Assembly (NCBI GenBank): GCA_964555585.1
Contig: CAZKSN010000006.1
Coordinates: 1-60,905, forward strand
DNA length: 60,905 nucleotides
Direction of reading: 5' to 3'
DNA from: CAZKSN01 sp964555585
GTDB lineage: Bacteria > Bacillota_I > Bacilli_A > RF39 > UBA660
In this document: piece by piece, positions 33,334 through 41,579 of the stretch
Numbering within the stretch: the stretch's first letter is position 1
Layout: every line of letters begins with the position of its first letter
Notes under the pieces: generated by a model
What the model saw: the letters and a program-made list of their open reading frames with translations, nothing else
Database searches by the model: none
What the model was told of the DNA's origin: nothing
Program-made: the position numbers and the translations under genes

Positions 33334-34098
33334 ATGGAAATTTATATTATGTTTATTATATTTATTTTTGGAGCAGTATTTGGAAGTTTCTTTTGCTGTA
33401 TGGGTTATAGGATACCAAATAAAGTATCGTTATCAAAACCCGGAAGTTATTGTCCAAAGTGCAAGAAACCATTGAAATGGTATATGAATATTCCTCTGTT
33501 TTCCTTTATATTCTTAAAAGGAAAATGTGCTTACTGTAATGAAAGGATAAATTTTATTTATCCCGCTTGTGAACTGGTGACTGCCATTCTATATTTATGT
33601 GCTTACATTAACTTTGGATTTACTCCGGAGTTTTATACTGCCATAGTTATATCCAGCGCGCTAATGGTTACTATTGTAAGTGATTTTATATACTACTATA
33701 TAAGTGATAGAGTAGTTTTAATTTCCATAGTTTCACTGATAATAATAAATTACATATCTCTTGGCCTTAATGAAACTTTTTATTCATTAATAAGTGGAAT
33801 CGGAATGTTCTTAATTATAAACGCCATCAAATTATTGGGAGATAAAGTATTCAAGAAAGAAAGTATGGGCGGAGGGGATTTAAAACTTATGGGAATGATA
33901 GCCATTGCAGTTGGTTTTCTCAATAGTTTCTTTGTATTATTCTTTGCCTCTGTTTTTGGATTGCTTTTTGCTTTATTTACAATTAAAAAGAATAAAGATG
34001 GTATTATTCCTTTTGGTCCTTTTCTGTTGATCGGAGCTTTAGTTGTTTTATATTTAAATGAGCCTATTAATAATTTATTAATTAATTTTATATATTAA
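33334..34098 (+). CDS. pilD: prepilin peptidase (A24A)
   Basis: 254 residues from ATG 33334 (AGGAG 8 nt upstream; the GTG at 33325 is less likely). N-terminal zinc motif CPKC...CAYC (about 40-70), the catalytic Asp region SDFIYYYISDR and the second Asp in GGGDLKLMG, plus several membrane helices. It cleaves and methylates prepilins such as those at 10.3-11.2 kb. It follows pilC by 11 bp. Confidence 0.93.
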   Translation: MEIYIMFIIFIFGAVFGSFFCCMGYRIPNKVSLSKPGSYCPKCKKPLKWYMNIPLFSFIFLKGKCAYCNERINFIYPACELVTAILYLCAYINFGFTPEFYTAIVISSALMVTIVSDFIYYYISDRVVLISIVSLIIINYISLGLNETFYSLISGIGMFLIINAIKLLGDKVFKKESMGGGDLKLMGMIAIAVGFLNSFFVLFFASVFGLLFALFTIKKNKDGIIPFGPFLLIGALVVLYLNEPINNLLINFIY

Positions 34099-34130
34099 TA
34101 TGCTATAATTAATTCATAGGATGTGATTAT

Positions 34131-34682
34131 ATGTTTGATTATATGACTGGTGTTGTTTCCAATATAAATTCCAATCATATTGTTTTAGATGTCAATGGAA
34201 TTGGATATAAGATATTTACTCCAAATCCTTATATTTTTAAAGAAAATGAAGAGAATAAGGTATTTTTATATAATCATATTAGAGAAGAAGAGAATTCTTT
34301 ATATGGGTTTAAAAATGAAGAAGAGAGAGAGTTATTTTTAAAACTGATAAATGTAAAGGGTCTGGGACCTAAAGTTGCAATGCCAATACTTGCGACCGGA
34401 TCTATTAATGGAATAGTAGATGCTATTGACAGAGAAAATCTGCTATACTTAACAAAATTTCCAAAAATTGGAGAGAAATTAGCGAGGCAGATAATACTGG
34501 ATTTAAAAGGTAAATTGGTTAGTTTTGAGAGTAATACTGATAAATCAAATGAGGAACTTTATTCTGTATTAGAAAATCTGGGATATAAAAACAATGATAT
34601 TAAAAGAGTAATCACTCAGATTGATTCCACTCTTTCAATTGAGCAGCAAATAAAAGAAGCTTTAAAATTATTATTGAAGTAG
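34131..34682 (+). CDS. ruvA: Holliday junction DNA helicase subunit RuvA
   Basis: 183 residues: OB domain (MFDYMTGVVSNINSNHIVLD...GIGYKI), helix-hairpin-helix pair (LINVKGLGPKVAM and LTKFPKIGEKLARQIILDL) and the small C-terminal domain III that modulates RuvB. It binds four-way junctions. Followed 9 bp later by ruvB. Confidence 0.97.
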   Translation: MFDYMTGVVSNINSNHIVLDVNGIGYKIFTPNPYIFKENEENKVFLYNHIREEENSLYGFKNEEERELFLKLINVKGLGPKVAMPILATGSINGIVDAIDRENLLYLTKFPKIGEKLARQIILDLKGKLVSFESNTDKSNEELYSVLENLGYKNNDIKRVITQIDSTLSIEQQIKEALKLLLK

Positions 34683-34691
34683 GTGAGGTTT

Positions 34692-35699
34692 ATGGATGAA
34701 AGAATCATTGCAAATCATAAATTAGAGGCTGATAATTTTGAAAAAAGTATCAGACCTGACAGTCTAGATGAATATATTGGTCAAAGTGAAGTAAAGGAAA
34801 ATATCAAAGTATTCATTAAAGCGGCATTGATGAGGGAGAATACCCTGGATCATGTGCTTTTATATGGTCCTCCCGGACTTGGGAAGACTACTTTGGCTCA
34901 TATCATTTCCAATGAACTGGGAGTTAATATAAAAACTGCAAGCGGTCCTACAATAGAGAAAAGTGGAGATTTGGCCGCTGTTTTATCAACCTTAGAGCCA
35001 AATGATGTGCTGTTTATTGATGAAATACACAGAATACCAAGATATATTGAAGAAATGCTTTACAGTGCGATGGAAGACTTTAAATTAGACATTATAGTCG
35101 GAACAGAAGGACAAACAAGAAATATAAAAATAGATTTACCGGCTTTCACATTGATCGGTGCAACCACAAGAGCGGGAGATTTATCAGCGCCGCTAAGAGA
35201 CAGATTTGGAATTATTTCTAAATTAAATTTTTATACACATGAAGAATTAAAAGATATTGTAAAAAGAACAAGCAGAGTTTTGAATTTAAAGATTAATGAA
35301 GATGCAGCGTTGGAAATTGCTAAAAGAAGCAGAAAAACACCAAGAGTTGCAAATAGATTATTGAAAAGAATATCTGATTTTGCATTAGTGAATGGAAATG
35401 GAGTAATTGATTATAATATTACATCAGATGCGTTGAATAAATTATCAATTGATTCATCAGGTTTGGATCAGGTAGATATTGACTATTTAAAAAGCATAAT
35501 AGATAAATTCAATGGTGGTCCGGTTGGAATAGAAAGTATAGCATCTTCAATTGGAGAAGAAATTACTACAATAGAAGATGTAATAGAACCTTTCCTGCTG
35601 CAGGAGGGTTATGTTAAAAGAACTTCTAGAGGAAGAAAAGTAACAGAGAAAACTTTTAAGTATTTTGGTATCAGTAATCAAGAAACTCTTTTTGATTAA
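34692..35699 (+). CDS. ruvB: Holliday junction branch-migration ATPase RuvB
   Basis: 335 residues from ATG 34692 (GGTGAGG upstream). Walker A GPPGLGKTTLAH, Walker B FIDEIHRI, the RuvB signature RPDSLDEYIGQ and sensor GATTRAGDLSAPLRDRFG, and the C-terminal winged helix ending TSRGRKVTEKTFKYFG. Drives branch migration with RuvA; ruvC is not adjacent, as in other Firmicutes. Confidence 0.98.
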   Translation: MDERIIANHKLEADNFEKSIRPDSLDEYIGQSEVKENIKVFIKAALMRENTLDHVLLYGPPGLGKTTLAHIISNELGVNIKTASGPTIEKSGDLAAVLSTLEPNDVLFIDEIHRIPRYIEEMLYSAMEDFKLDIIVGTEGQTRNIKIDLPAFTLIGATTRAGDLSAPLRDRFGIISKLNFYTHEELKDIVKRTSRVLNLKINEDAALEIAKRSRKTPRVANRLLKRISDFALVNGNGVIDYNITSDALNKLSIDSSGLDQVDIDYLKSIIDKFNGGPVGIESIASSIGEEITTIEDVIEPFLLQEGYVKRTSRGRKVTEKTFKYFGISNQETLFD

Positions 35700-35752
35700 T
35701 TTACTTTTTGTCATTAATGTGATAGAATAAATAACTGTTTTAGGAGCCAATT

Positions 35753-36676
35753 ATGAAAAAGTGTGCTTTTATATATAATTCAAATACAAGAAACGGATTA
35801 ATTCTTAATTATAAAAATGCAATTATTGATATTTTAAGTGATCAGTATAATGTTATAAGTGCGAAGACTGAGAAAAAGTATCATTCAGTGGAAATTGTAA
35901 AGGAATTAGATAATGATTTTGACCTAGTTTTATCTTGCGGTGGAGATGGAACTTTTAATGAAGTATTAAAGGGAAATATTTATCGTGAATTAGCTGATAA
36001 AAATAAATTTTTACTTTCTCATTTACCTTTTGGAACAACAAATGATATAGGAAATACTTTCTATAACACTAAAAATATATTAAAAATCACTAAAAATATT
36101 ATAAATGGTAGGGAAATTGATTTGGATGTATTTCAAATGAATGATGATTATTTTATTTATGTTGCAGCTTTAGGAGTTTTTGCTAAAGCTTCTTATGATA
36201 CTCCAAATGACATAAAGAAGCTTCTTGGTCATTTGGCATATATGCTATCCTCATTAAAGGATTTATTTGAAGTAACTCCAATAGAATTAAGTTATATGAC
36301 TGATAATAAATCTGATTCCGGTAAATATTCTTTAGTGTTGGCTTCAAATTCTTACAGCATAGGCGGTATGAAATTTATTATATTGAGAGATTCTAATTTG
36401 ATTGATGGAATGTTTGAATTTAGAATTTTAAAATATAAAAGTAAATTTCAAACTATTGTGGATATTTTAAGAATATTTAGCGGTAATGAGAATATTTCTA
36501 ATTTATATAAAGAAATAACATCAGCTGTAAATATAAAATTCAATTCTTTAACCAATAAGTACTGGAGTATTGATGGAGAAAAGAATCCAAATATATATAG
36601 TGAAGTTCAGATAAAAAAAGCAGGAACTGCGAGATTATTAGTTCCTACATATACTTATAAAAAATTATCTGTATAA
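35753..36676 (+). CDS. diacylglycerol/lipid kinase (YegS/DagK family)
   Basis: 307 residues: DAGK catalytic motif SCGGDGTFNEVLKG near residue 63, nucleotide-binding LPFGTTNDIGNTF and the C-terminal beta-sandwich ending IDGEKNP...RLLVP. It phosphorylates diacylglycerol or a related lipid, recycling headgroup-stripped lipids to phosphatidic acid. Which lipid cannot be told. Its 3' end overlaps the convergent lipoprotein gene by 12 bp. Confidence 0.88.
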   Translation: MKKCAFIYNSNTRNGLILNYKNAIIDILSDQYNVISAKTEKKYHSVEIVKELDNDFDLVLSCGGDGTFNEVLKGNIYRELADKNKFLLSHLPFGTTNDIGNTFYNTKNILKITKNIINGREIDLDVFQMNDDYFIYVAALGVFAKASYDTPNDIKKLLGHLAYMLSSLKDLFEVTPIELSYMTDNKSDSGKYSLVLASNSYSIGGMKFIILRDSNLIDGMFEFRILKYKSKFQTIVDILRIFSGNENISNLYKEITSAVNIKFNSLTNKYWSIDGEKNPNIYSEVQIKKAGTARLLVPTYTYKKLSV

Positions 36677-37522
36677 TTCTTTCTTAAATGAGTCCAGCAT
36701 TTCTTTCATAACTGAAATATATGTTGAGCCATTTTTTCTTTGTTCATCAGTAATGGTATTTAATGAGAATATTTCTAGTTTTTCTAATGAATAATCCTGA
36801 ATTAATTTAGTGATAGAATCATTCAACTCCTCATCTTTTAAAACATATATATATTTAATTTTTTTATCATCAATTAATTTTTTAGCATCTGAATAGGCTT
36901 TATCTAAGTTTGTATTTTCCGGATCCAATGAAATTATATTAATATTATATTTGGTTAAATATTCAAACACATTGTTGGATGTTAATAAATAATCATAATT
37001 CTTATTCTTTCCAATATTATACAGTTCAACATCCAGTTCTGAAATATCTTCCTTTAGATTTTTATAATTTTCCTCTATTTTCTCCTTTGTGTATACATTA
37101 TTTGAATAGTCAATTAAACTATTTTGAATATTTCTAGATACCATTAGATAATTTGAAGGGTCAAGCCATAATTCCTCAACACTATTGTTAATTGACATCC
37201 CCTGCATAGCATCAATGATTTGCATGTTATTATTAATATTTAACAAATCTTTTGCTATAGGAGCTTCATTTGCAAGTCCGTTATAAATGAAAGTTTCACC
37301 TAAAGCATATTTATTTATCTGTTTTTCAGTTAGCTCATATTCCTGAATATTGATGCCGCTTGGATATATACTGGAGATATCAGAATAATCTCCATATATA
37401 ACTTCAGTGGCATATTCAATTGGATATATGGTTGTATATGTCTTGTTGTCTATAAAATTATTATCTTCAAAACATCCAGTTAACATAAATAATATAACAA
37501 ATATCAGTAAAACTCTTTTCAT
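36665..37522 (-). CDS. ZnuA-like lipoprotein lacking metal-binding His
   Basis: 285 residues. Lipobox LTGC at 14-17, then the fold of cluster-9 (Zn/Mn) ABC-transporter binding proteins: IYPSGINIQEYELTEKQI, LGETFIYNGLANE, ELWLDPSNYLMVSRNI, the long helix, and a C-terminal KEMLDSFKKEL. Metal ligands of the family are not conserved: PH is IQ at 59-60, the His of DPHxWLDP is Glu117 and the third His is Asn183. No permease or ATPase gene is beside it. It may bind another ligand or serve another role. Downstream of yidD (4-bp overlap). Confidence 0.75.
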   Translation of the reverse strand: MKRVLLIFVILFMLTGCFEDNNFIDNKTYTTIYPIEYATEVIYGDYSDISSIYPSGINIQEYELTEKQINKYALGETFIYNGLANEAPIAKDLLNINNNMQIIDAMQGMSINNSVEELWLDPSNYLMVSRNIQNSLIDYSNNVYTKEKIEENYKNLKEDISELDVELYNIGKNKNYDYLLTSNNVFEYLTKYNINIISLDPENTNLDKAYSDAKKLIDDKKIKYIYVLKDEELNDSITKLIQDYSLEKLEIFSLNTITDEQRKNGSTYISVMKEMLDSFKKELYR

Positions 37523-37740
37523 ACTTTCTCCTTTTTTGGAACAGGGTCATATCCGATCTTTCCAAGTGGATTACACCTTAATATTCTTTTAAAACTTAAA
37601 TAAAATCCCTTAAATACTCCATAGGTCTCAAAACATTCAATAGCATAATTTGAACAGGTAGGAGTAAATCTACATTTTGAATGACTGCCTAAAGGAGTAG
37701 CCTGATAAAGTTTAATTAATTTTATTATTATTTTTTTCAT
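37519..37740 (-). CDS. yidD: membrane protein insertion efficiency factor YidD
   Basis: 73 residues with the full YidD signature: LIKLYQATPLGSHSKCRFTP, TCSNYAIECFETYG and RILRCNPLGKIGYDPVP. A peripheral membrane protein that helps the YidC insertase. Normally next to rnpA-yidC; here it is detached from them and paired with a lipoprotein gene. Confidence 0.95.
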   Translation of the reverse strand: MKKIIIKLIKLYQATPLGSHSKCRFTPTCSNYAIECFETYGVFKGFYLSFKRILRCNPLGKIGYDPVPKKEKV

Positions 37741-37796
37741 AATCCATAATTATTATATATTAAATAATATGATAAATCAATCTAATCTATTTAATG

Positions 37797-37824
37797 TTGA
37801 CTAATGAAATATTAGTGATATACT
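37797..37824 (+). promoter_or_regulatory. sigma-A type promoter
   Basis: TTGACT, 16 bp, TATACT, 23 bp before the GTG start at 37848; it lies in the divergent gap with yidD. Confidence 0.6.
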
Positions 37825-37847
37825 AGTTTTTGTAATGGAGGTTACTT

Positions 37848-39053
37848 GTGGATTTAAATGAATTAACTCAAATAATAAAAAAATTTACTGAAAAGGATTA
37901 TATTGATTTAAAATTATTAAATAAATTAATTGATTATTATAATTTTATTGATTATTATGAAAAAAATGAATTAGAAAAATTAATTATTGCTGATTTTGAT
38001 GAATCACATATAGATATTCTAATTGGCCTTAGGGATAAATGTGAACCTATTAAAAATAGAATTATAAATACTTTGAAGGATAAATTAAAGCAAATAAATA
38101 TATATTTAGATGTTGAATTTATAGATAATGCAGTATTGTTTTTATCTGGAATAATGAAAAATATAGATAGAGTGGAAGATATAAGAATAGTTGGAGGAGA
38201 AACCGCTATTGTAACTGACAATGATGTTATAATTGATTATAATTTTTATGAGATTAATGATGAAAGTCGTATATCAAAATCATCATATGAATTATTTTCA
38301 GCATCATATAATTATGTTGTTAGGCATACTAATGAAATTTTAAAATGTTTAAACGTTAATCAAAGATTGAAAATAGAAGCTAATGAAATCACTTGTAGGA
38401 ATGAAATCACTTATAAAAATGATAATAAAGTTAAAATATATTTTGATGCTTGTATGTCTGAACTGTGTAGTATTCCCGGTTATATGAACTTTAAAATGAT
38501 TGTTGTGCTGGAAAATAAAGATATTAATTTATATAAGATTGAAATTAATAATAACAAATGGACTGCATTTCTTCTTGAGGGTAACGAATTAGTTAATTCT
38601 AAAGAAAACTTAAATAAAAGTTTATTAAAAATTGATGAAGAAATTCATAAATATAAAGATCAAACAAGAATAAGAATTTTTACAGATAATAATCCTTCTA
38701 GATTAGACAAACATATTAATATTGAGATATCTTTGGACTGTTTAAGAAATAACCTGAATGAAAATGAATATATAAATAAATCTTTAAGTACTTACTGGGA
38801 ATTAAATAATAATAATTTTAAAAAAGCTGAACAGGATTTCCATATTGAAAGAATTAAATACATTTTAGCAGAAAAAATTACTCAGCTGGGAGCAGACTAT
38901 TATGAAGCTCTTGAATATGCGGAAACTATAATAAAAGGAATTGAGGAATACAATAAGCAGGTGTATGATGCAGTTAGAGGGGTATCAAATTACCCTGATG
39001 TATCACTTGAAGGAGCTTTATTGAAATTGGAAAGACCAATTAATAAAATATAG
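37848..39053 (+). CDS. hypothetical protein, 401 aa
   Basis: Family not recognised. GTG start with GGAGG 7 nt upstream. 401 residues, soluble, no signal peptide. An N-terminal helical part rich in Asn/Ile/Tyr, a middle with beta-like IVGGETAIVTDNDVIIDYNF and CMSELCSIPGYMNFKMIVVL, and a C-terminal helical part KITQLGADYYEALEYAETIIKG. Its own promoter and terminator make it a single-gene unit. Confidence 0.7.
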   Translation: MDLNELTQIIKKFTEKDYIDLKLLNKLIDYYNFIDYYEKNELEKLIIADFDESHIDILIGLRDKCEPIKNRIINTLKDKLKQINIYLDVEFIDNAVLFLSGIMKNIDRVEDIRIVGGETAIVTDNDVIIDYNFYEINDESRISKSSYELFSASYNYVVRHTNEILKCLNVNQRLKIEANEITCRNEITYKNDNKVKIYFDACMSELCSIPGYMNFKMIVVLENKDINLYKIEINNNKWTAFLLEGNELVNSKENLNKSLLKIDEEIHKYKDQTRIRIFTDNNPSRLDKHINIEISLDCLRNNLNENEYINKSLSTYWELNNNNFKKAEQDFHIERIKYILAEKITQLGADYYEALEYAETIIKGIEEYNKQVYDAVRGVSNYPDVSLEGALLKLERPINKI

Positions 39054-39072
39054 GATTTATTCCTATTTTTTT
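39048..39072 (+). terminator. terminator after hypothetical gene
   Basis: ATAGGA/TCCTAT stem with a TTTAT loop and a T run, overlapping the stop codon. Confidence 0.65.
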
Positions 39073-39132
39073 AATTCTATCATTGTAATTTATTGATAAT
39101 TTTAATATAATTAATTAAAAGAAGGAATTAAT

Positions 39133-40434
39133 ATGAATAAGGTAAACATGGATGAATTAGTTAATTACTGCAAGAACTATGGTTTTATATTTCAGGGCAG
39201 TGAAATATATGGAGGACTTGCCAATACCTGGGATTATGGTCCAATTGGTGTGGAATTAAAAAATAATATTAAAAAAGCCTGGATGAAGAAATTTATTCAG
39301 GAGGATAAAAATAATGTGGGTTTGGATTCTGCTATTTTAATGAATCTTAAAGTCTGGCAGGCAAGTGGTCATATTGAAACTTTTAGTGATCCCTTGATTG
39401 ACTGCAAGAAGTGTAAAAACAGATTTAGAGAAGATAAAATAATAGATAATAAATGTCCAATATGCGGAAGCAGCGATTTTACTGAAGCAAGAGAATTTAA
39501 TTTAATGTTTAAGACATTTCAGGGTGTAACTGAAGATGCAAAGAATACCATATATTTAAGGCCTGAGACTGCTCAAGGTATATTTGTTAATTTCATGAAT
39601 ATTCAGCGTTCTATGAGGCTTAAAATACCCTTTGGAGTAGGACAGATAGGTAAAAGTTTCAGAAATGAAATCACACCTGGTAATTTTCTATTCAGAGTCA
39701 GAGAATTTGAACAGATGGAATTGGAATTCTTCTGTAAGCCTGGTGATGAACTGAATTGGTTCAGCTATTATAAAGATTTCTGCAAGAATTGGTTAACCAG
39801 TCTTGGTATAAAAGAAGAAAATATTAAATTGAGAGATCATGATAAAAAGGAGTTAAGTTTCTACAGCAATGCAACTACTGATATAGAGTATAATTTTCCT
39901 TTCGGATGGGGAGAATTATGGGGAATAGCCAGTAGAACAGACTATGATTTAGGAGTACATCAAAATACTTCAAATAAATCTCTTGAGTATTTGGATTCTG
40001 AAACCAATGAAAAATATATTCCATATGTTATTGAGCCAAGTCTTGGTGTGGATAGGGTATTACTTGCCTTTTTATGTGACGCATATGAAAAAGAAATGCT
40101 TGAAGCAGAAGAAAGAATAATATTAAGACTTCATCCTTTCTTGGCTCCATATAAGGTTGCTGTTTTACCTTTAATTAAAAAAATACACAGTGAAAAAGCA
40201 TTGGATTTGTATAAGTCCATATCCAAGGAATTCATGTGCACTTATGATGAAACTGCAAGCATAGGTAAAAGATACAGGAGACAGGATGCAATAGGAACTC
40301 CATTTTGCATAACAATAGATGATGAAACATTGAATAATAATACAGTTACCGTTCGTTATAGAGATACTATGAAACAAATAACTCTTAATATTGATGAAAT
40401 CATTGATTTCATTAGAGAAAATATTATGTTTTAA
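39133..40434 (+). CDS. glyS: glycyl-tRNA synthetase, single-chain type
   Basis: 433 residues of the dimeric alpha2 (eukaryote/archaeal-like) class II GlyRS rather than the alpha2beta2 bacterial type. Motifs: LVNYCKNYGFIFQGSEIYGG, the zinc-like CKKC...CPIC pair (about 92-116), RPETAQGIFVNF, motif 2 GQIGKSFRNEITPGNFLFRVREFEQ-like and the anticodon domain starting PYKVAVLPL. No T-box is visible in the 79-bp upstream gap. GAAGGAA ribosome site. Confidence 0.95.
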   Translation: MNKVNMDELVNYCKNYGFIFQGSEIYGGLANTWDYGPIGVELKNNIKKAWMKKFIQEDKNNVGLDSAILMNLKVWQASGHIETFSDPLIDCKKCKNRFREDKIIDNKCPICGSSDFTEAREFNLMFKTFQGVTEDAKNTIYLRPETAQGIFVNFMNIQRSMRLKIPFGVGQIGKSFRNEITPGNFLFRVREFEQMELEFFCKPGDELNWFSYYKDFCKNWLTSLGIKEENIKLRDHDKKELSFYSNATTDIEYNFPFGWGELWGIASRTDYDLGVHQNTSNKSLEYLDSETNEKYIPYVIEPSLGVDRVLLAFLCDAYEKEMLEAEERIILRLHPFLAPYKVAVLPLIKKIHSEKALDLYKSISKEFMCTYDETASIGKRYRRQDAIGTPFCITIDDETLNNNTVTVRYRDTMKQITLNIDEIIDFIRENIMF

Positions 40435-40505
40435 TTAAAAACTATTTACTTAATACTGATTTTTATGATAAAATAATAAAGTATATAATAATAGTGGAGG
40501 AAAAT

Positions 40506-40904
40506 ATGGCATTTAAAAAATTAAAAGAATTGTTTGGTGGAGAAGATACTTCTTCAAATGCAGAAGATGAATTTTATAATGTTAGTGTTGAAGAGGCCAT
40601 GAAAAAAGGCTCTGATTCCGGAAATAAAATGATTTTAGTTGAGCCAAGAGCATATTCTGAAAGCCAGCAGATCGCAGATCACTTAAAAAATCGTAATTCT
40701 GTTGTAGTTAATTTCAAAAGAGTTACTTCAGATCAAGCCAAAAGAATAATTGACTTTTTATCAGGTACATTGTATGCTATTGGTGGAGATTTGCAAAAAT
40801 TAGGTGGGGGGATTTATTTATGCACTCCAAGTAATATTCCTGTTCAGGGTAAAATCACGGAGGATGGAAAATCTACTGATGAAGAAAATTTGGGAGAATT
40901 TTAA
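40506..40904 (+). CDS. sepF: cell division protein SepF
   Basis: 132 residues from ATG 40506 (GGAGG upstream; the GTG 40494 overlaps that site). An N-terminal amphipathic start MAFKKLKELFGG for membrane binding, a variable acidic linker and the C-terminal SepF core ILVEPRAYSESQQIADHL, VVVNFKRV, ARRI-like KRIIDFLSGTLYAIGG. It tethers FtsZ to the membrane. It is followed by divIVA and ileS as in Bacillus, minus ylmG/ylmH. Confidence 0.95.
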   Translation: MAFKKLKELFGGEDTSSNAEDEFYNVSVEEAMKKGSDSGNKMILVEPRAYSESQQIADHLKNRNSVVVNFKRVTSDQAKRIIDFLSGTLYAIGGDLQKLGGGIYLCTPSNIPVQGKITEDGKSTDEENLGEF

Positions 40905-40927
40905 TTAAAATATAATAGAGGTGTCCT

Positions 40928-41380
40928 ATGAAAAAATTTGATACTGTTTTTCGTGGTTATAATAAAGAGCAGGTTCATGAATGTATTGATAAGATTATCA
41001 ATAGTTATGAAGAGCTTTTATCTAAAAGTAAAACTACTGAAGCTGAGAATCAGAAACTTAGAGAGAAAGTAATTCATTACAATAAGATAGAAGATACACT
41101 TAACCGTGCCATATTTACTGCTGAAAGTGCAAGTGATCAGATTAAAAAATTAGCAAGAAAAGAAGCTGAATCATTAATAGATGAAGCTAGAAGAAATTCA
41201 AACAGAATTATTAATGATGCTTTAATGAAGGCTGAGAGAATACAGGCCAATGCAGATTTATTAAATAGGAATGTTAATGTATTTAAAAGAAGATTAAAAA
41301 CAATAATAGAGAATCAACTGGAAGTAATAGATGAAATAGATAAATTAGATTTAAAATCATTTGATAGAGACGATATTTGA
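40928..41380 (+). CDS. divIVA: DivIVA-family cell division/polarity protein
   Basis: 150 residues: N-terminal membrane-curvature domain MKKFDTVFRGYNKEQVHECIDKI followed by a continuous coiled coil to about residue 140. DivIVA marks poles and septa and in spore-formers anchors the chromosome origin at the pole. It lacks a long C-terminal tail. The stop is TGA. GAGGTG ribosome site. Confidence 0.93.
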   Translation: MKKFDTVFRGYNKEQVHECIDKIINSYEELLSKSKTTEAENQKLREKVIHYNKIEDTLNRAIFTAESASDQIKKLARKEAESLIDEARRNSNRIINDALMKAERIQANADLLNRNVNVFKRRLKTIIENQLEVIDEIDKLDLKSFDRDDI

Positions 41381-41390
41381 TTAATTTTTT

Positions 41391-41560
41391 GATAGAGAGT
41401 TAGTGTTTGGTGGAAACTAATAAAAATATTAAATATAAATCACTCTTGATGATTCCTAAGGAAAGTTAGGAACGCATAAATAGCGTTATATTAATTAAGT
41501 GGATAACAATAGTTATATAGGATGGTACCGCGTAATTTCGCTCCTGATATAACTTTTTTT
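41391..41560 (+). promoter_or_regulatory. T-box riboswitch of ileS (Ile)
   Basis: Stem I starts GAGAGTTAGTG, the likely specifier is ATC (41439-41441, followed by the usual purine), the T-box proper is TGGTACCGCG at 41523-41532, and the terminator GTTATATAGGA/TCCTGATATAAC with seven T residues ends at 41560. Uncharged tRNA-Ile would stabilise the antiterminator and let ileS be read. Confidence 0.92.
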
Positions 41561-41579
41561 ATTAGAAAGAAGGTAAAAT

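Noticed and set aside
40928..41380. Possible recoding of UGA as tryptophan, as in mycoplasmas
   Set aside because: Trp is encoded by TGG throughout and genes such as divIVA end with TGA at the expected position, so the standard code is used.
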